64,000 nt of DNA, from assembly GCA_934875675.1 (NCBI GenBank), contig CAKXIK010000001.1, forward strand, positions 2,425 through 66,424. Reading direction: 5' to 3'. This DNA is from an uncultured bacterium (GTDB lineage Bacteria > Bacillota > Clostridia > Oscillospirales > Acutalibacteraceae). Below the pieces are notes generated by a model. It saw only the letters and a list, made by a program, of their open reading frames with translations. It did no database searches and was not told where the DNA came from. Numbering within the stretch: position 1 is the stretch's first letter; each line of letters starts with the position of its first letter. Below are positions 8,025 through 17,488 of the stretch, piece by piece. The position numbers and the translations under genes were made by a program.

Positions 8025-9509
8025 ATGGAGATCGGGTTTGACAACACTCTTTACATGCAAAAACAAAAGGAACACATTCTGGAACGCATTGCTCGCTTTA
8101 AAGGAAAGCTGTACCTCGAATTCGGAGGCAAGCTTTTTGATGACTTTCATGCTGCCCGCGTACTGCCCGGGTTTGAACCGGACGCAAAAATCCGCCTGCT
8201 TTACGATCTGCGTGACCAATCGGAAATCGTGTTTTGTATCAGTGCCGGCAATATTGAAAAATCAAAAATCCGTGCAGACCTTGGCATCAGCTATGACCTT
8301 GATCTGCTGCGTCAGATCGACGATATTACTGCAATGGGACTTAGCGTAAACAGTGTTGTCATTACGCAATACACCGGTCAGCCTGCGGCCGATCTCTTTG
8401 CGCAAAAACTTGCAGCCCGCGGAATGCGCTACTATATTCACAAGCCGATTGCCGGATATCCGGCAGACGTTGATTATATTGTGAGTGAATCCGGCTACGG
8501 TTCCAACTCCTATATTGAAACTACAAAACCGCTGGTAGTTGTGACTGCGCCCGGTCCCGGAAGCGGAAAACTTGCCACCTGCCTTTCTCAGGTTTATCAC
8601 GAGTTCCGCCGCGGCGTGATGGCCGGCTACGGAAAATATGAAACCTTTCCGATCTGGAACCTGCCCCTGAAGCACCCGGTCAATCTTGCGTATGAGGCTG
8701 CAACGGCCGATTTACAGGATGTGAATATGATTGACCCGTTCCACCTGGAAGCCTACGGCAAAACAACCGTTAACTATAACCGCGATGTGGAGGCCTTCCC
8801 AATCGTCCACACGATTCTTTCCCGCATTACCGGTGATGATGAATGTTATCGCAGCCCAACCGACATGGGTGTTAATATGGCAGGATATGCGATTGTGAAT
8901 GATGAAGCATGCCGGGAAGCCAGCCGTCAAGAGATTATTCGCCGCTACTGTACCGGTCTTGCCGATTTGCGGCAAGGAAAAGAGCATACCGAAACCGTTG
9001 AAAAGCTCAAGCTCATTATGCAGCAGCTGAATCTGCATGTGGAAGACCGAACAGTTGTCCTTCCGGCACGAAACAAACGTGATTCCAGCAACGCCCCTGC
9101 CGCTGCAATTGAATTACCGGACGGACGTGTCATCACCGGAAAGGCAAGCGCTCTGATGAGTGCCTGCAGTGGTGCAATGCTCAACAGCATCAAGGTTCTG
9201 GCAGGAATTCCGAAAGAAACGCTTCTGATCAGCCCGCAAATTCTGGAGCCGTTGCTCCGCCTGAAAATCGATTTACTGAAAAGCCGCAGCAGTGTGCTCA
9301 AGGCGGATGATGTTCTTGCCGCTCTTTATATCTGTGCTGCAACCGACAAAACCGCCGCCCGTGCGGTAGAACAGTTGCCGAAGCTTTCGGGTTGCGAGGT
9401 TCATTCCACACAATTGCTTTACGCTGGAGACAAAGATACGCTTCGCCGCATGGGGCTTCACCTGACGTGTGACCCCGAATTTCCCGACAAAAGCCTTTAT
9501 TTCCACTAA
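8025..9509 (+). CDS. DUF1846 domain protein
   Basis: A 494-residue protein starting MEIGFDNTLYMQKQKEHILE, matching the DUF1846 family of Firmicutes, whose structure is known but whose function is not. Conserved stretches include LYLEFGGKLFDDFHAARVLP, a Gly-rich TAPGPGSGKLATCLSQ loop that looks nucleotide-binding, and SPTDMGVNMAGY. No signal peptide or membrane helix is seen. The start at 8025 fits homologues; an ATG at 7992 would add eleven Lys-rich residues. The gene stands alone on the plus strand and converges with the Lrp gene across a shared terminator. Confidence 0.88.
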   Translation: MEIGFDNTLYMQKQKEHILERIARFKGKLYLEFGGKLFDDFHAARVLPGFEPDAKIRLLYDLRDQSEIVFCISAGNIEKSKIRADLGISYDLDLLRQIDDITAMGLSVNSVVITQYTGQPAADLFAQKLAARGMRYYIHKPIAGYPADVDYIVSESGYGSNSYIETTKPLVVVTAPGPGSGKLATCLSQVYHEFRRGVMAGYGKYETFPIWNLPLKHPVNLAYEAATADLQDVNMIDPFHLEAYGKTTVNYNRDVEAFPIVHTILSRITGDDECYRSPTDMGVNMAGYAIVNDEACREASRQEIIRRYCTGLADLRQGKEHTETVEKLKLIMQQLNLHVEDRTVVLPARNKRDSSNAPAAAIELPDGRVITGKASALMSACSGAMLNSIKVLAGIPKETLLISPQILEPLLRLKIDLLKSRSSVLKADDVLAALYICAATDKTAARAVEQLPKLSGCEVHSTQLLYAGDKDTLRRMGLHLTCDPEFPDKSLYFH

Positions 9510-9523
9510 GAAATGCAAAAAAA

Positions 9524-9566
9524 GATGCACCCTGTGCGCATGGTACCCAACCATTGCACAGGGTGC
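9524..9566 (-). terminator. Terminator between the DUF1846 gene and the Lrp gene
   Basis: Perfect 11 bp stem GCACCCTGTGC / GCACAGGGTGC (9527-9537 with 9556-9566), with a further ATGGT/ACCAT pairing inside the loop. The T-tract lies on the minus strand, so it chiefly terminates the Lrp transcript; it may act in both directions. Confidence 0.75.
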
Positions 9567-9599
9567 TCTTATTATGTTCGGCACATTTGCTGCTTTCGT

Positions 9600-10043
9600 T
9601 TAATTTTCCACCGCAGGGTCAACACCACGGGGACCTGTGTGGGTGGAAAAGACGATTTGTGTACTTGTTTTTCCAAACTCCTGCAGCTGACCGATAAACG
9701 CATCCAGCTCTGTCATGCTCGGAAACGCAACCTTAAGCAGCATAGAGTATGGTCCTGTAACGCAGCTGCATTCCAGTACATTGGGACAGCCTTCTGCAAA
9801 AGGATAAAACGTCACCTTCTGCGGCGGTTCCACCTGCAGGTTGATAAATGCAAGAATATGGTAGCCGAGCGTGAAAGGATTGATATCCGCATGATAACCG
9901 CGAATTGCCCCTTCTTCCTCCAGATGAGAAATCCGCGCAGAAACTGCAGGCGGAGAAAGAAACGTTTTCGAAGCAATCACTTTAAGTGGTGTACGTGCGT
10001 TTTCCTGCAAAATCTTTAATATCTGTCTGTCAATCTGATCCAT
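9600..10043 (-). CDS. Lrp/AsnC family transcriptional regulator
   Basis: A 147-residue regulator with an N-terminal winged helix-turn-helix (MDQIDRQILKILQENARTPL, then SPPAVSARISHLEEEGAIRGY) and a C-terminal RAM ligand-binding domain (about 65-140). Such proteins sense amino acids and act as dimers or octamers on DNA. The start at 10043 is supported by AAGGAG seven bases upstream. It is divergent from aspA, so aspartate-ammonia lyase is an obvious candidate target; this is inference from position only. A copy of the dispersed palindromic element lies just upstream of its start. Confidence 0.88.
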   Translation of the reverse strand: MDQIDRQILKILQENARTPLKVIASKTFLSPPAVSARISHLEEEGAIRGYHADINPFTLGYHILAFINLQVEPPQKVTFYPFAEGCPNVLECSCVTGPYSMLLKVAFPSMTELDAFIGQLQEFGKTSTQIVFSTHTGPRGVDPAVEN

Positions 10044-10064
10044 TCCGGTCTCCTTTGACTGGTT

Positions 10065-10168
10065 ATCATAATTTAGAATTAGAAATGGTATAAAATCGTG
10101 GAAAACGCTTTGATTCATGCAATTTTTCCAAGATTCTTATCTACCGCTTCAAGAGAAATTAGGATGAT
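10065..10168 (+). repeat. Dispersed palindromic element, copy A
   Basis: A ~104 bp element with imperfect inverted ends: ATCATAATTTAGAATTAG at the left and the reverse of AGAGAAATTAGGATGAT at the right. Inner arms GAAATGGTA and TACCGCTTC and GGAAAA/TTTTCC can extend one long hairpin. It lies in the upstream region of the Lrp gene. Closely similar copies are at 16297-16399, 18295-18394 (minus), 23592-23694 and 11984-12052 (minus, internally shortened). Confidence 0.75.
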
Positions 10169-10398
10169 CCAGTAACTGATTTTATATTTGTGCTTGTATC
10201 TATTCTAACTGATTTTGCATAAATCTTCAATCAAAACCGCGCCGAAGATTCACAGTTATTTTTGGGTAAAACGTAATTTAATGAAGGCGGAGTGTTCATT
10301 TTCGCGATTTCATTCGCAACTTCCCAAAGGGTATTTACCTTTGGTATGGAGTGTGTTATCCTTCGATTGCAAAATTGATTTTAAAGGAGATCTTTCTG
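10169..10398. other. Upstream region of aspA
   Basis: Non-coding, between the repeat copy and aspA. It contains the inverted repeat CCAAAGG-N7-CCTTTGG (10324-10330 with 10338-10344), a possible operator for the divergent Lrp regulator or another factor. No convincing -35/-10 pair is seen, although TGTGTTATCC (about 10352-10361) could be an extended -10. Confidence 0.45.
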
Positions 10399-11826
<1,428 letters not shown>

Positions 11827-11827
11827 T

Positions 11828-11866
11828 ACTGATTTCGTTACCGTTTCCGATTTGAAATTAGTATTA
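11828..11866 (-). repeat. Half copy of the dispersed element, directly after aspA
   Basis: AATACTGATTTC (11827-11838) and GAAATTAGTATT (about 11855-11866) form an inverted repeat around ACCGTTTCC, resembling only the left end of the element in reverse orientation. Weak assignment. Confidence 0.35.
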
Positions 11867-11919
11867 CCCTAACTTCGTTTACGTCTAATTTTTCGTATAC
11901 CCCAAACCCCTTCTTAATG

Positions 11920-11970
11920 ACGACAAAGCCGAATCTCCCTGCTGGTGGAGGTTCGGCTTTGTCGTTTTTT
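11920..11970 (+). terminator. Terminator of aspA
   Basis: A 14 bp stem ACGACAAAGCCGAA / TTCGGCTTTGTCGT (11920-11933 with 11952-11965) with an 18-base loop, followed by a T-tract on the plus strand. Confidence 0.9.
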
Positions 11971-11983
11971 GCTGCAAATGAAA

Positions 11984-12052
11984 CCTAATTTTCCTTTGAA
12001 CGGTAAAGATAACTCTTTGATTTTGATACCGTTTCTAATTCGTACTGATGAT
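11984..12052 (-). repeat. Dispersed palindromic element, copy F (internally shortened)
   Basis: Read on the minus strand it has the element's left end (GAATTAGAAACGGTAT) joined to its right end (GTTATCTTTACCGTTCAAAG), with most of the central ~35 bp missing. It lies between the aspA terminator and the csoR stop codon. Confidence 0.6.
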
Positions 12053-12056
12053 AAAC

Positions 12057-12320
12057 CTATCGGTTTACCTTTTCCAGCAGGGAAATGATTTCATTGATTT
12101 TTTCTTCCTCATTGCCGTCCTGCAATGCTTGCCGAACGCAATTACTCATATGCGCCTGCAAAATTTCACGGTTCGCCTTGCGCAGGATTGCCTCGGTTGC
12201 CAGCAGCTGATTGGAAATATCGATGCAGTAGCGATCCTCCTCCACCATCCGCAGCAATCCGTCAAGCTGTCCCCGCGCCGTTTTCAGCAGCCGCAAAATC
12301 TTAGTTTGATCTGCCATCAT
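12057..12320 (-). CDS. csoR: Copper-sensing repressor, CsoR family
   Basis: An 87-residue all-helical repressor with the CsoR copper ligands Cys32, His57 and Cys61 in the expected spacing. CsoR binds GC-rich operators and releases them when Cu(I) binds. The start at 12320 is chosen over an upstream TTG because AAAGGA is then 12 bases away instead of adjacent; an ATG at 12317 is also possible. It lies 17 bp downstream of copA on the same strand and is presumably co-transcribed, so it can autoregulate via the operator found upstream of copA. Confidence 0.9.
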   Translation of the reverse strand: MMADQTKILRLLKTARGQLDGLLRMVEEDRYCIDISNQLLATEAILRKANREILQAHMSNCVRQALQDGNEEEKINEIISLLEKVNR

Positions 12321-12337
12321 AATTACAGTCAATCCTT

Positions 12338-12568
12338 TCAGCCGAAGATTCCTTTCTTTTCGGTCACCGTACCCGGCTGAAAGCCAGCCTCTGCAACGGC
12401 GCGCGTCAGCACCGCATCCTCCACCGGAGCAGAGAGCGTAACCGTAGCCGTCTTTTTCTTCAGGTCTACCACAGCCGATGAAACGCCCTCCACAGCGGAA
12501 AGTGCTTTTTCTACACTCATTTTGCAGTGTTCACAGTGCATTCCCTCAACAACGATCATCTTTTTCAT
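12338..12568 (-). CDS. Possible internal CopZ-like copper chaperone within copA
   Basis: The last 76 codons of copA could be translated separately. ATG at 12568 is preceded, eight bases upstream, by AAAGGAGG. The product would be a complete HMA domain with GMHCEHC, the size of CopZ (about 70 residues). The reading frame is the same as copA, so the full-length fusion is also made unless translation stops. Independent production is inference; the same site may simply be a relic of a former separate copZ gene whose upstream stop codon was lost. Confidence 0.4.
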   Translation of the reverse strand: MKKMIVVEGMHCEHCKMSVEKALSAVEGVSSAVVDLKKKTATVTLSAPVEDAVLTRAVAEAGFQPGTVTEKKGIFG

Positions 12569-14926
12569 TCGAAGATCCTCCTTTTCCTCTGTCAGAGTTT
12601 TTGAATTATCCATCATCCGATCCTCTTCCGGTTGTCCGAGAGAGGGTTTAAACCAGCGCAGACGCAGTGCATTACACACCACACAGACTGAACTGAGACT
12701 CATTGCTGCAGCAGCAAACATCGGGCTGAGCTGCCAGCCTGTGATTCCGATGAAAACACCGGCTGCAAGCGGAATACCGAGTGCATTGTAAAAGAATGCC
12801 CAAAACAGGTTTTCGCGAATATTGCGTATAACCGAACGGCTCAGCTGAAACGCTGCAACCGCATCCAGCAGGTCGCTTTTCATCAGCACGATATCGGCGG
12901 ATTCAATGGCAATATCAGTCCCTGCGCCAATCGCAATGCCGACATCTGCGCGGGAAAGTGCGGGTGCGTCATTGATTCCGTCGCCAATCATCGCAACCTT
13001 GGTACCGTCCTGCTGCAGAGAACGAATCACACTCTCCTTTTCCTGCGGCAACACCTCTGCCACAACCTGATCAATTGACAACCGGCGGCGAATCGCTTCT
13101 GCCGTCTGCTTGCGGTCGCCGGTGAGCATCACCACGCGCATACCCATTTTTTGCATCTGGCGCACGGCACGCGCACTTGTTGGCTTGAGCACGTCTGCAG
13201 CCGCAATCACACCAAGTAAACGGTTTTCCATTGCAAACCACAGCGGCGTTTTTCCGTCTGCCTCCAACTGCTGTACCTGTTGGTGCAATGCTTCCGTGGA
13301 AATGGATGCCTCGAGCAGCATTGCCTCATTTCCTGCAATCAGCCTGTGACCGGATACGTTTGCCGAAACACCGCGCCCCGGATGCGCTTCAAAATCCTCT
13401 GTCGCAAGCAATTCCGTCTGTTCCGACCTTGCCGTTTCCAGAACCGATTCCGCCAGCGGATGCTCAGACCGGCTTTCAACCGACGCAGCAAACTGCAGCA
13501 ATTTTGTACGGGAAACCCCTTCTGCGGGCAAAACATCGGTGACAAACGGCTTTCCCTGCGTCACCGTTCCGGTTTTGTCCAGAACAACTGTCTGAACCAG
13601 ATGTGCCGTTTCCAACGCTTCTGCCGATTTAATCAGAATCCCGTTCTGAGCGCTTTTTCCGGTACCAACCATAATGGCAACCGGCGTTGCAAGCCCCAGC
13701 GCACACGGGCAGGAAATTACCAGCACCGAAATTCCGTTAGAAAGCGCAAATTCCGCACTTCGTCCCAAAAGAAGCCACACAATACTCGTGACGACGGCAA
13801 TTGAGATCACCACCGGTACAAAAACGCCGCTGATTTTGTCGGCAAGCTTTGCAATCGGCGCTTTGGAGGAAGATGCCTCCTCCACCAAACGGATGATTTG
13901 CGAAAGGGTGGTATCCTCCCCCACCTTCTCTGCACGAAATCGCAGGTAGCCTGTTTTATTCACCGTTGCGCCGGTCACCTTATCGCCGGGATTCTTTTCT
14001 GCCGGGATGCTTTCTCCGGTGACTGCAGATTCATCCACTGCAGAGCTTCCCTGCGTGACAACACCGTCCACCGGAATACTCTGCCCCGGCTTGACTACAA
14101 CAATATCTCCGACTGCAACCTCCGCAGCAGGAATGGTAACCTCTTCCCCGCTGCGCAGAACCACTGCTGTTTTAGGCGCGAGACCAATCAGTTTTTCAAT
14201 TGCTTCCCCTGTTTTGCGTTTGGAGCGCGATTCAAAATATTTTCCCAACGTAATCAGCGTCAGAATCATTCCTGCAGACTCAAAATAAAGGTTCTGACTG
14301 TATTGCACGGCAATTGCAGGGGCACCGTGACCCAGTCCCCAGCCGATGCGGAAGATTGCAAAAATTCCATATCCCGTGGCTGCCGCTGACCCAAGTGCAA
14401 TCAGTGTATCCATATTGGGCGCACGATGCCAGAAGCTGCGAAATCCTCCGAAAAAATAAGTTCGGTTCACCAGCAGAATCGGCAACAAAAACAGGAACTG
14501 AGAAAATGCGAAGGTAACTGCATTTTCTGCTCCATGCAGCCAGGAATCCAGAAATTGCGGAGTCGGAACCCGAATTGCCATGAAAAACATATGATACATG
14601 GAAATGATCATCATCGGCACCAGACACGCAAAGGATACCCACAATCTCAGCCGAAACGATATTTCAGCCGGTTTCTTCTCCGATTCGCCCCCCGATAGAT
14701 GATCGGTCTGCTCTGCACCCGGCAGGGATGCACCGTAGCCAGCCTGTTCCACCGCGCGGATCACTGCTGCATCATCCCAGTTTTCGCCTGCAAACGTGAC
14801 CGCCACGCTATTGGTCAGCAGGCTGACCTCTGCTTTTTCCACACCGGGCAGTGACAAAACCGCTTTTTCCACATGTGCCGAGCAAGAAGCGCATGTCATA
14901 CCCGAAACAAGATATTTTCTTTTCAT
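12338..14926 (-). CDS. copA: Copper-translocating P1B-type ATPase with N- and C-terminal metal-binding domains
   Basis: An 862-residue copper pump. The order is: N-terminal HMA domain (GMTCASC, Cys12 and Cys15), eight predicted membrane helices, actuator TGES (303-306), transmembrane copper site CPC (406-408), phosphorylation DKTGT (450-454), HPLAES, and hinge GDGINDAP. After the last helices a short linker leads to a second HMA domain (GMHCEHC, Cys798 and Cys801), residues 787-862. A C-terminal HMA is unusual; its coding region begins with a Met preceded by a strong Shine-Dalgarno site (see the separate entry). The gene is controlled by a consensus promoter overlapped by a CsoR-type operator. 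csoR follows. Confidence 0.93.
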   Translation of the reverse strand: MKRKYLVSGMTCASCSAHVEKAVLSLPGVEKAEVSLLTNSVAVTFAGENWDDAAVIRAVEQAGYGASLPGAEQTDHLSGGESEKKPAEISFRLRLWVSFACLVPMMIISMYHMFFMAIRVPTPQFLDSWLHGAENAVTFAFSQFLFLLPILLVNRTYFFGGFRSFWHRAPNMDTLIALGSAAATGYGIFAIFRIGWGLGHGAPAIAVQYSQNLYFESAGMILTLITLGKYFESRSKRKTGEAIEKLIGLAPKTAVVLRSGEEVTIPAAEVAVGDIVVVKPGQSIPVDGVVTQGSSAVDESAVTGESIPAEKNPGDKVTGATVNKTGYLRFRAEKVGEDTTLSQIIRLVEEASSSKAPIAKLADKISGVFVPVVISIAVVTSIVWLLLGRSAEFALSNGISVLVISCPCALGLATPVAIMVGTGKSAQNGILIKSAEALETAHLVQTVVLDKTGTVTQGKPFVTDVLPAEGVSRTKLLQFAASVESRSEHPLAESVLETARSEQTELLATEDFEAHPGRGVSANVSGHRLIAGNEAMLLEASISTEALHQQVQQLEADGKTPLWFAMENRLLGVIAAADVLKPTSARAVRQMQKMGMRVVMLTGDRKQTAEAIRRRLSIDQVVAEVLPQEKESVIRSLQQDGTKVAMIGDGINDAPALSRADVGIAIGAGTDIAIESADIVLMKSDLLDAVAAFQLSRSVIRNIRENLFWAFFYNALGIPLAAGVFIGITGWQLSPMFAAAAMSLSSVCVVCNALRLRWFKPSLGQPEEDRMMDNSKTLTEEKEDLRMKKMIVVEGMHCEHCKMSVEKALSAVEGVSSAVVDLKKKTATVTLSAPVEDAVLTRAVAEAGFQPGTVTEKKGIFG

Positions 14927-14954
14927 ATTGAAATCCTTTCACAAAGATAATCAC

Positions 14955-14973
14955 ACCACCCCCGTGGGGTATC
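14955..14973 (-). promoter_or_regulatory. CsoR operator
   Basis: On the minus strand GATACCCCACGGGGGTGGT, a GC-rich pseudo-palindrome of the kind bound by CsoR. It begins four bases after the -10 box of the copA promoter, so repressor binding would block initiation. Confidence 0.8.
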
Positions 14974-14976
14974 TTT

Positions 14977-15005
14977 ATAATAAAACAGAAAACTTTCTTT
15001 GTCAA
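14977..15005 (-). promoter_or_regulatory. Promoter of copA-csoR
   Basis: TTGACA (15000-15005), 17 bp spacer, TATTAT (14977-14982) on the minus strand, about 50 bp before the copA start. Confidence 0.85.
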
Positions 15006-15145
15006 GTAAAGCTTTTCCCCCAATGCTGCCGATTATGCGAATTTATCCGGTCATCTCCGGAAGCGTACTACCACATGACAAATCTACGATCGCTTTATTA
15101 ACATACTATTCAGATATGTTATAAAAATATTTTTTCAAAAAACTA

Positions 15146-15173
15146 TTGACATCTTCAGAAATGCGCGTATAAT
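15146..15173 (+). promoter_or_regulatory. Promoter of the cysK leader-cysK unit
   Basis: TTGACA (15146-15151), 16 bp spacer, TATAAT (15168-15173). The predicted transcript starts near 15180, leaving a ~140 nt leader before cysK. Confidence 0.8.
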
Positions 15174-15218
15174 ATAAAACATATTAAACATATATGATTT
15201 TGAAAGAAGGCGGGGCAA

Positions 15219-15287
15219 ATGCAAGATAATTTTTGCATTCTCCAACGATGTTGCCGCTTGAGGCATTCTGTTGGTAACCTTAAATAA
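15219..15287 (+). CDS. Cys-codon-rich leader peptide upstream of cysK
   Basis: A 22-codon reading frame starting MQDNFCILQRCC, with Cys at positions 6, 11 and 12 (including a Cys-Cys pair) and a TAA at 15285-15287. AAGG lies eight bases before its ATG. It occupies most of the transcribed leader between the promoter and cysK, which starts 30 bp later. Three Cys in 22 codons directly before a cysteine synthase gene fits a leader that senses charged tRNA-Cys through ribosome stalling. No U-tailed terminator hairpin is visible, so control of cysK translation is as likely as attenuation. The bases TCTCC (about 15239-15243) could pair with GGAGA in the cysK ribosome-binding site. Function is inferred. 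Confidence 0.55.
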   Translation: MQDNFCILQRCCRLRHSVGNLK

Positions 15288-15317
15288 ACTTTAATGATGA
15301 TATGAGGAGAGATTACG

Positions 15318-16250
15318 ATGGCAAAAATTTATCGCAGTGTAGAAGAATTGATTGGAAAAACGCCGCTTTTGGAATTGACACGGTATGAGCAGGAACACGG
15401 GCTGCAGGCAAAAATTTTAGTCAAGCTGGAAGCCTTTAACCCTGCCGGCAGCGTAAAGGATCGCGTTGCAAAAGCAATGCTGGACGATGCAGAACAGCGC
15501 GGATTACTCAAACCCGGCGCGACCATTATTGAACCCACCAGCGGCAACACCGGAATTGGTCTGGCGGCAGTTGCAGCAGCACGCGGATATAAGATTATTC
15601 TGACAATGCCGGAAACCATGAGTGTGGAACGCCGCAGTCTGCTCAAGGCTTATGGGGCTGAGATTGTTTTGACCGATGGCGCGACCGGCATGAAGGGTGC
15701 AATCGCAAAGGCAAAAGAACTTGCGGAACAAACGCCAAACAGCTTTATTCCGGGTCAATTTGTGAACCATGCCAACCCGACCGCACACCGCACCACAACC
15801 GGACCCGAAATTTGGGAGGATACAGACGGAACCGTTGACTGGTTTGTTGCCGGCGTGGGTACAGGCGGAACGGTGACCGGTGTGGGTGAATATCTCAAAA
15901 GCAGGAACCCGGATGTCCGCGTGGCTGCGGTTGAACCCGCCTCTTCCCCCGTGCTTTCCAAGGGAACCTCCGGTCCGCACAAAATTCAGGGTATCGGCGC
16001 CGGATTCGTTCCGGATGTGCTGAACACCAAGGTTTATGATGAAATTATTCCAGTGGAAAACGAGGATGCCTTTGCAACCGGCCGCCAGTTGGCACATCTG
16101 GAGGGTGTGCTGGCAGGTATCTCCTCCGGCGCAGCGTTGTGGGCAGCAACCCAGTTGGCTCTGCGACCGGAAAACAAAGGAAAAACTATCGTTGCCCTGC
16201 TGCCGGATACCGGAGACCGCTATCTTTCCACTGCGCTCTTCGCGGATTAA
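15318..16250 (+). CDS. cysK: Cysteine synthase A (O-acetylserine sulfhydrylase)
   Basis: A 310-residue PLP enzyme that makes cysteine from O-acetylserine and sulfide in the cytosol. Key features: PLP lysine Lys47 in NPAGSVKDR, substrate loop PTSGNTGIG (73-81), phosphate-binding [10 protein letters not shown] (about 177-186), and C-terminal [15 protein letters not shown]. Length matches the family. ATG follows GAGGAGAG by six bases. The upstream leader reading frame suggests regulation by cysteine supply. Convergent with the SDR gene, from which it is separated by a nested inverted repeat. Confidence 0.95.
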   Translation: MAKIYRSVEELIGKTPLLELTRYEQEHGLQAKILVKLEAFNPAGSVKDRVAKAMLDDAEQRGLLKPGATIIEPTSGNTGIGLAAVAAARGYKIILTMPETMSVERRSLLKAYGAEIVLTDGATGMKGAIAKAKELAEQTPNSFIPGQFVNHANPTAHRTTTGPEIWEDTDGTVDWFVAGVGTGGTVTGVGEYLKSRNPDVRVAAVEPASSPVLSKGTSGPHKIQGIGAGFVPDVLNTKVYDEIIPVENEDAFATGRQLAHLEGVLAGISSGAALWAATQLALRPENKGKTIVALLPDTGDRYLSTALFAD

Positions 16251-16270
16251 TTTTCTTTATCCGGCAAAAA

Positions 16271-16427
16271 AACAGGCGAACCCTCTCCCCTCTGTACAGG
16301 ATCATAATTTCGAATTAGAAATGGTATAAAATTGAGGAAAAACTTAGATTAATGCAGTTTTCCAAACATTTTTATTGACCGTTTCAGGAGAACTCAGATT
16401 ACAGAGCAGGAAACCGGTTCGCCTGTT
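16271..16427 (+). terminator. Terminator-like inverted repeat interrupted by a repeat element
   Basis: AACAGGCGAACC (16271-16282) pairs perfectly with GGTTCGCCTGTT (16416-16427), and inside it CTCTGTA (16290-16296) with TACAGAG (16400-16406). Between them sits copy B of the dispersed element. The 3' arm is followed by TATTTTG on the plus strand, and the minus-strand arm by a T-run. It looks like a bidirectional terminator of cysK and the SDR gene whose loop received an insertion. Confidence 0.6.
16297..16399 (+). repeat. Dispersed palindromic element, copy B
   Basis: A ~103 bp copy, very similar to copy A (shared blocks ATCATAATTT, GAATTAGAAATGGTATAAAA and TTTTCCAA). It is bounded exactly by the arms of an inverted repeat, which gives the clearest estimate of the element's ends. 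Confidence 0.75.
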
Positions 16428-16442
16428 TATTTTGTATCGGAA

Positions 16443-17186
16443 TCAGACCATGGTTGCGCCATCAACAGAAAGAATAGTACCCGTCACATAGCTTGCCAGA
16501 TCACTCGCAAGGAATAAGAACGCATTGGCAACTTCCTGCGGTTCTCCCACACGACCGAGCGGGATTGTAGCCGCCAACTGTGCCACCATCTCTGCCGGAA
16601 GAGCCGCCACCATATCGGTGCGTGTGACACCCGGTGCTACTGCATTCACACGAATATTATCGGGGCCAAGTTCCCGCGCGAGGCTCTTGGTCATGCCATT
16701 GATTGCAAACTTTGAGGTGGGATATCCAACACCGGAGCGCTGACCGTAAAGGCTGACCATCGAACTGGTGTTCAAGATGACTCCACCGCCCTGTGCCTTC
16801 ATAACGGGAGCTACTGCCTTGGAACAATTAAACGCAGCCACAACATTCAAATCCATGATTTTCTTAAAATCATCCGGCTCATAATCATAAATCGGTGCAC
16901 GGGCAGAAACGCCGGCATTATTGACCAAAATATCAATTCTGCCGAATTGATTCTTCACCTGCGCAAAGGCGTCTTCCACCTGTTTATAATCGGAAAGCTT
17001 GGGGCACAGTCCAATGACTTCCCATGCAGGATTTTCCTCCTTCAGCTTTGCGAGTGCTTTCTCAACCGTTTCCTGTCTGGAACCCAGCAAAGCCACCTTT
17101 GCACCATTTTTCAAATAAGTCTCGACAATGGAAAAACCAATTCCCCTTGTGCCGCCTGTGACGATTGCAACTTTTCCTTTTAACAA
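16443..17186 (-). CDS. SDR family oxidoreductase (FabG-like)
   Basis: A 247-residue classical short-chain dehydrogenase. The NAD(P)-binding TGGTRGIG (10-17), NNAG (89-92), catalytic Ser near 141, Tyr155 and Lys159 (YPTSK) and the C-terminal GRVGEPQEVANAFLFLASD are all present. It may be a 3-oxoacyl-ACP reductase, a hydroxysteroid dehydrogenase or a sugar dehydrogenase; no fatty-acid genes are adjacent, so the substrate is open. The start is TTG at 17186, with AAAGGAG eight bases upstream. It has its own promoter. Confidence 0.87.
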   Translation of the reverse strand: MLKGKVAIVTGGTRGIGFSIVETYLKNGAKVALLGSRQETVEKALAKLKEENPAWEVIGLCPKLSDYKQVEDAFAQVKNQFGRIDILVNNAGVSARAPIYDYEPDDFKKIMDLNVVAAFNCSKAVAPVMKAQGGGVILNTSSMVSLYGQRSGVGYPTSKFAINGMTKSLARELGPDNIRVNAVAPGVTRTDMVAALPAEMVAQLAATIPLGRVGEPQEVANAFLFLASDLASYVTGTILSVDGATMV

Positions 17187-17488
17187 AATAATCGCTCCTT
17201 TACGATTGCCAAAACAAGCAAATTCTTTGCCTGCAGCTAAAAATTTTTGTGTGTTAATGGGACAAACACATTGTTAAAATTATAACATTGTTATTTTGAA
17301 TTGTCTATCGCATTGATATTTGTTTTTTACATATGCTGCATATTGTTCCGTATATAGGGTTGTTGCCCTTGTCAGAATCATTCTTGCAACGGTTAGCTAT
17401 GTTTTGATTATGATTTACAATGATAGCAAAAAGATACGTTTTGTGGTATGCTTAAAACTGATAAAACGGTGGACTTGAGGTGATTGGT
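17187..17488. other. Divergent intergenic region, SDR / unknown protein
   Basis: A ~300 bp AT-rich stretch. It contains the minus-strand SDR promoter and, on the plus strand, an extended -10 TGG-TATGCT (about 17441-17449) before the unknown gene, with no clear -35. No other structure is seen. Confidence 0.4.
17279..17307 (-). promoter_or_regulatory. Promoter of the SDR gene
   Basis: TAGACA (17302-17307), 17 bp spacer, TATAAT (17279-17284) on the minus strand. Confidence 0.65.
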
